A stretch of 7,353 nucleotides of DNA from Ignavibacteria bacterium. Its GTDB lineage: Bacteria; Bacteroidota; Ignavibacteria; Ignavibacteriales; Melioribacteraceae. A model generated the notes under the pieces. The model did no database searches and was not told the DNA's origin. It was given only the letters and a program-made list of their open reading frames with translations. Both the position numbers and the translations under genes were made by a program. The stretch lies in the NCBI GenBank assembly GCA_027347545.1, contig DAIEQT010000137.1:1-7353 (forward strand). The letters are read 5' to 3'. Of this stretch, positions 5,265-7,353 are shown one piece after another. The stretch's first letter is position 1. The number at the start of each line of letters is the position of its first letter.

Positions 5265-6215
5265 TTAAGCTTCCACTGGAGTAAAAGCTTTCTTCAATGA
5301 ATTAACATACTCGGCTGCACTTAACGCTGCAATTGTTCCATCAGCTACAGCAGTTGTAACCTGGCGGTACCGTTTAGCTATTGAATCACCGGCTGCATAA
5401 ACTCCGGCAACATTTGTAGCCATGTTTTTATCAACAATTATCTCTTTCCATTGGTTAAGCTCAAGCAGACTATTAAGCTTTTCTGTATTTGGTACATAAC
5501 CTATGAAAATAAAAACTCCATCTATTGCCATCTCGGTAATTTTATTGCTGTTTACATTTTGAATTTTTACGCCGGTTAGTCTTTCTTTGCCAGTGAATTC
5601 AACAATTTTAGATTCCATGATGAAATCAATTTTGGAATTCTGCTTTGCATCTTCTACATAATGCTCGAATGCCTGGAAGTGATCGAACTGATGTACAATT
5701 GTTACTTTGGATGCGTACTTAGTAAGTGATACTGCTTCTTCAAGGGCAGAATTGCCGCCGCCCACAACAATTATTTCTTTGTCTTGAAAAAAATCTCCGT
5801 CGCAAGTTGCGCAGTAAGAAATTCCTTTTCCTTTCAACTCTTCTTCACCGGGCACACCAATAGTTCTTGATTTACCACCCGTAGCAATTATTACAGCGTT
5901 AGAAGTATAAACATCATTTCCATTTACCGTAATTTGTTTTACTTCGCCTCCGAGTTCGAGTCCGGTAATCTTAAGATTGGATTTAATCGTGCAGCCAAAT
6001 TTTTGCGCCTGTGCTTTCATGTTACGTGCGAGCTGATAACCGCTAATACTTTCTATGCCGGTATAATTAGCTATCTCATGAGTGAGTACCATTTGCCCGC
6101 CAACTGTTCCTTCATTAAGTATTAATGTAGATAGTTTAGCGCGGGAAAGATAAATTCCCGCGGTTAACCCGGCAGCGCCGCCGCCTATAACTATTATATC
6201 AAAGTGATTGTTCAT
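5265..6215 (-). CDS. trxB: Thioredoxin reductase-like flavoprotein lacking the NADPH arginine motif
   Basis: The 316-residue length is typical of low-molecular-weight thioredoxin reductases. Residues 7-25 hold the FAD-binding GGGAAG. The redox-active CATC (C135, C138) sits in ISYCATCDGDFF. The second dinucleotide fold has VVGGGNSALEEA (150-161). The FAD-contacting AAGDS (274-278) is followed by RQVTTAVADG. The anomaly is at 174-185: NADPH-dependent enzymes usually show HRR...R here to hold the 2'-phosphate, whereas this protein has HQFDHFQAFEH. It may use NADH or another donor. The gene begins 14 bp after a thioredoxin-like gene with an unusual CX6C site, so the two are probably electron-transfer partners in one operon. 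It is cytoplasmic. The overall family is certain; the donor and the true substrate are inferred. Confidence 0.92.
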   Translation of the reverse strand: MNNHFDIIVIGGGAAGLTAGIYLSRAKLSTLILNEGTVGGQMVLTHEIANYTGIESISGYQLARNMKAQAQKFGCTIKSNLKITGLELGGEVKQITVNGNDVYTSNAVIIATGGKSRTIGVPGEEELKGKGISYCATCDGDFFQDKEIIVVGGGNSALEEAVSLTKYASKVTIVHQFDHFQAFEHYVEDAKQNSKIDFIMESKIVEFTGKERLTGVKIQNVNSNKITEMAIDGVFIFIGYVPNTEKLNSLLELNQWKEIIVDKNMATNVAGVYAAGDSIAKRYRQVTTAVADGTIAALSAAEYVNSLKKAFTPVEA

Positions 6216-6229
6216 TTCGGAACTCGATA

Positions 6230-6574
6230 TTACTTGCCAAAATTCTGGTCTAAAATTGCAGTTACTTGTTCTCTGCTTTGAATGCTGCTAGTTGCTTTTA
6301 CAACCCGGCCATTTTTGTAATAAACAACAAAAGGTATTCCCTGAAAACTTCTGCATTCCGGTAAATTGCGGATAACTTTCGCATCTGGTGAGTCAAATTC
6401 CATGTCCGCAAATTTTACATTCTTGTACTCGCCTTCAAGCTCTTCCATTACTTCGTAAACGGGTATGCACATTGGTCCCATTCTGCCGCAGCATATCATT
6501 ACATTTTCATTTTCTTGTAATAGTTTTGAATGATCTTGTTCTGAAAGGACGTGAGTTAAGTTTGTGTGAAGCAT
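6230..6574 (-). CDS. Atypical thioredoxin-like protein with CX6C site
   Basis: This 114-residue protein has the thioredoxin fold pattern. Its beta strand NVMICC leads into the redox site, KNVKFADMEFDSP matches the central strand (VDVD region) of thioredoxins, and GIPFVVYYKNG (79-89) carries the conserved cis-proline P81 and following strand. The classical WCGPC is replaced by CCGRMGPMC (C28, C29, C36), so the likely redox pair is C29 and C36 with six residues between, or involves C28. C74 is an extra cysteine. There is no signal peptide, so it is cytoplasmic. The start is well supported by GGAG 8 bases upstream. It is the first gene of the operon with the thioredoxin reductase-like gene, which is probably its reductant. 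I know of similar GPMC-type thioredoxin-like proteins beside trxB genes in anaerobes, but cannot name the family. The target is unknown. Confidence 0.85.
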   Translation of the reverse strand: MLHTNLTHVLSEQDHSKLLQENENVMICCGRMGPMCIPVYEVMEELEGEYKNVKFADMEFDSPDAKVIRNLPECRSFQGIPFVVYYKNGRVVKATSSIQSREQVTAILDQNFGK

Positions 6575-6705
6575 TTCTATTCTCCAATTATTTTATTTTC
6601 TGTTTGTTAGATGAAGGAGAAAAGAAAAGGATTCAGCCCGCTGGGTTAGGTAGGAATATCATACTGGGCACTTGAAATTATTTGTATTTGATGCTTTGCG
6701 AAACA

Positions 6706-7353
6706 CTACTTAATTGATGAAGCAATTATTGAATCCGCAAGCTCTTGATTGGTTAGTTTCCTTGTTACTAATAATTCTTTTCCCTTTGTAACCAGTATTT
6801 CGGACGGCATAGCTCGCAAATTATATATGCTTCCCATAGAGTAACAGTATGCGCCGGCGTTTTTAATTATCAGTTTGTCCCCTTCACGGGTTTCCGGCAG
6901 CTCCCGTTGCTGTGCAAAACAGTCTCCGGTTTCGCAAATGTTTCCGCATACATCATAAATATACTTTTTACCTTTTGGATTGCTGATGTTTTCAATATGA
7001 TGATATGATTCATAAAGCAGCGGGCGTATAAGGTGATTAAAACCGGAATTGGTTCCGGCAATTAGTCTCCCACGGTTATTCTTTATAGTATTTACTTCTA
7101 TCATGAGATAACCGGATTCGGCAACAATATACTTGCCCGGTTCAAAATACATTTCCAATTCCTTGCCGTACTCTTTGCAAAACTTTGCAAAAATTGAAGT
7201 AATTTTTTTACCGAAATTCGCATAATCAATCTTATGAGCTTCCGGTCTGTAATTGACTTTGAAGCCACCGCCAAAATCAACAAATCGTAAATCCGGGAAA
7301 TCTTTCCTCTTAGCTATTGCAAGAATGTTAATCATGCTCTGAAAAACTTTTTC
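6706..7353 (-). CDS. lysA: Diaminopimelate decarboxylase, C-terminal part (cut by window edge)
   Basis: The frame is open through the right edge, so the methionine at 7335 is internal, and the visible 215 residues are roughly the C-terminal half of an enzyme of about 400. It is a fold-III PLP decarboxylase that converts meso-diaminopimelate to L-lysine in the cytoplasm. Visible family motifs in order are FVDFGGGFKVNY (phosphate-binding glycines), EPGKYIVAESGYL, IRPLLYESYH (substrate-binding RP.LY..YH), CGNICETGD with the active-site cysteine, REL, and NAGAYCYSMGSIYNLR near the C-terminus. The PLP lysine lies outside the window. CETGD replaces the commoner CESGD, a conservative change. A related carboxynorspermidine decarboxylase is less likely because the RP.LY and C-E-x-G-D pattern fits LysA. 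The 131-bp gap to the next gene suggests a separate transcription unit. Confidence 0.88.
   Translation of the reverse strand, partial: EKVFQSMINILAIAKRKDFPDLRFVDFGGGFKVNYRPEAHKIDYANFGKKITSIFAKFCKEYGKELEMYFEPGKYIVAESGYLMIEVNTIKNNRGRLIAGTNSGFNHLIRPLLYESYHHIENISNPKGKKYIYDVCGNICETGDCFAQQRELPETREGDKLIIKNAGAYCYSMGSIYNLRAMPSEILVTKGKELLVTRKLTNQELADSIIASSIK

Noticed and set aside
6636..6645. CAGCGGGCTG as a terminator after lysA
   Set aside because: The perfect arms leave only a two-base loop and the alternative stem is three base pairs, so a functional terminator is unlikely, despite a pyrimidine-rich stretch downstream.
6388..6675. Plus-strand 95-codon frame across the thioredoxin-like gene
   Set aside because: It is antisense to a well-supported gene and has no recognisable domain; its tail only crosses the intergenic segment.

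Overview
The window looks like chromosome from a Bacteroidota/Chlorobi-group bacterium, most likely an Ignavibacteria-like relative. I infer this from moderately AT-rich DNA, lipoprotein genes with clear Shine-Dalgarno sites, a decayed type IX secretion sorting tail, degenerate CACAAAG/CACTAAA-type intergenic repeats and Fis-type sigma-54 regulation. All convincing genes are on the minus strand, so transcription runs from high to low coordinates.

In transcription order: (1) the 3' part of a diaminopimelate decarboxylase gene (lysA), cut by the right edge. (2) A two-gene thiol-redox operon: a thioredoxin-like protein with an unusual CX6C site, and a thioredoxin reductase-like flavoprotein that keeps its CATC site but lacks the usual NADPH 2'-phosphate arginines. 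It ends at a strong intrinsic terminator. (3) A sigma-54 activator (PAS, AAA+, Fis HTH) with a cysteine cluster in its PAS domain. (4) A probable three-gene operon: a lipoprotein multihaem cytochrome c (ten CXXCH plus one CX3CH), a tandem-rhodanese lipoprotein with both catalytic cysteines, and a cytoplasmic TPR protein. (5) About 630 bp of decayed DNA at the left end, holding repeat-like sequence, a REP-like hairpin, a frameshifted type IX secretion tail and a doubtful small membrane ORF.

The most interesting result is a regulatory circuit visible in the DNA. A palindrome TGRAAC-N5-GTTTCA occurs upstream of the sigma-54 activator gene, and again upstream of the cytochrome gene together with a compact N3 variant. 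In the second place it precedes a good -24/-12 (GGCA-N8-GC) promoter that sits 36 bp before the cytochrome start codon. I infer that the activator senses a redox or chemical signal through its cysteine-bearing PAS domain, binds these sites, switches on the cytochrome-rhodanese operon with sigma-54 and controls its own gene. The cytochrome-rhodanese pairing recalls ExtH-type rhodanese lipoproteins linked with multihaem cytochromes in selenite/tellurite and extracellular electron transfer loci of Geobacter. A sulfur- or selenium-linked electron transfer role is therefore a reasonable but unproven hypothesis.
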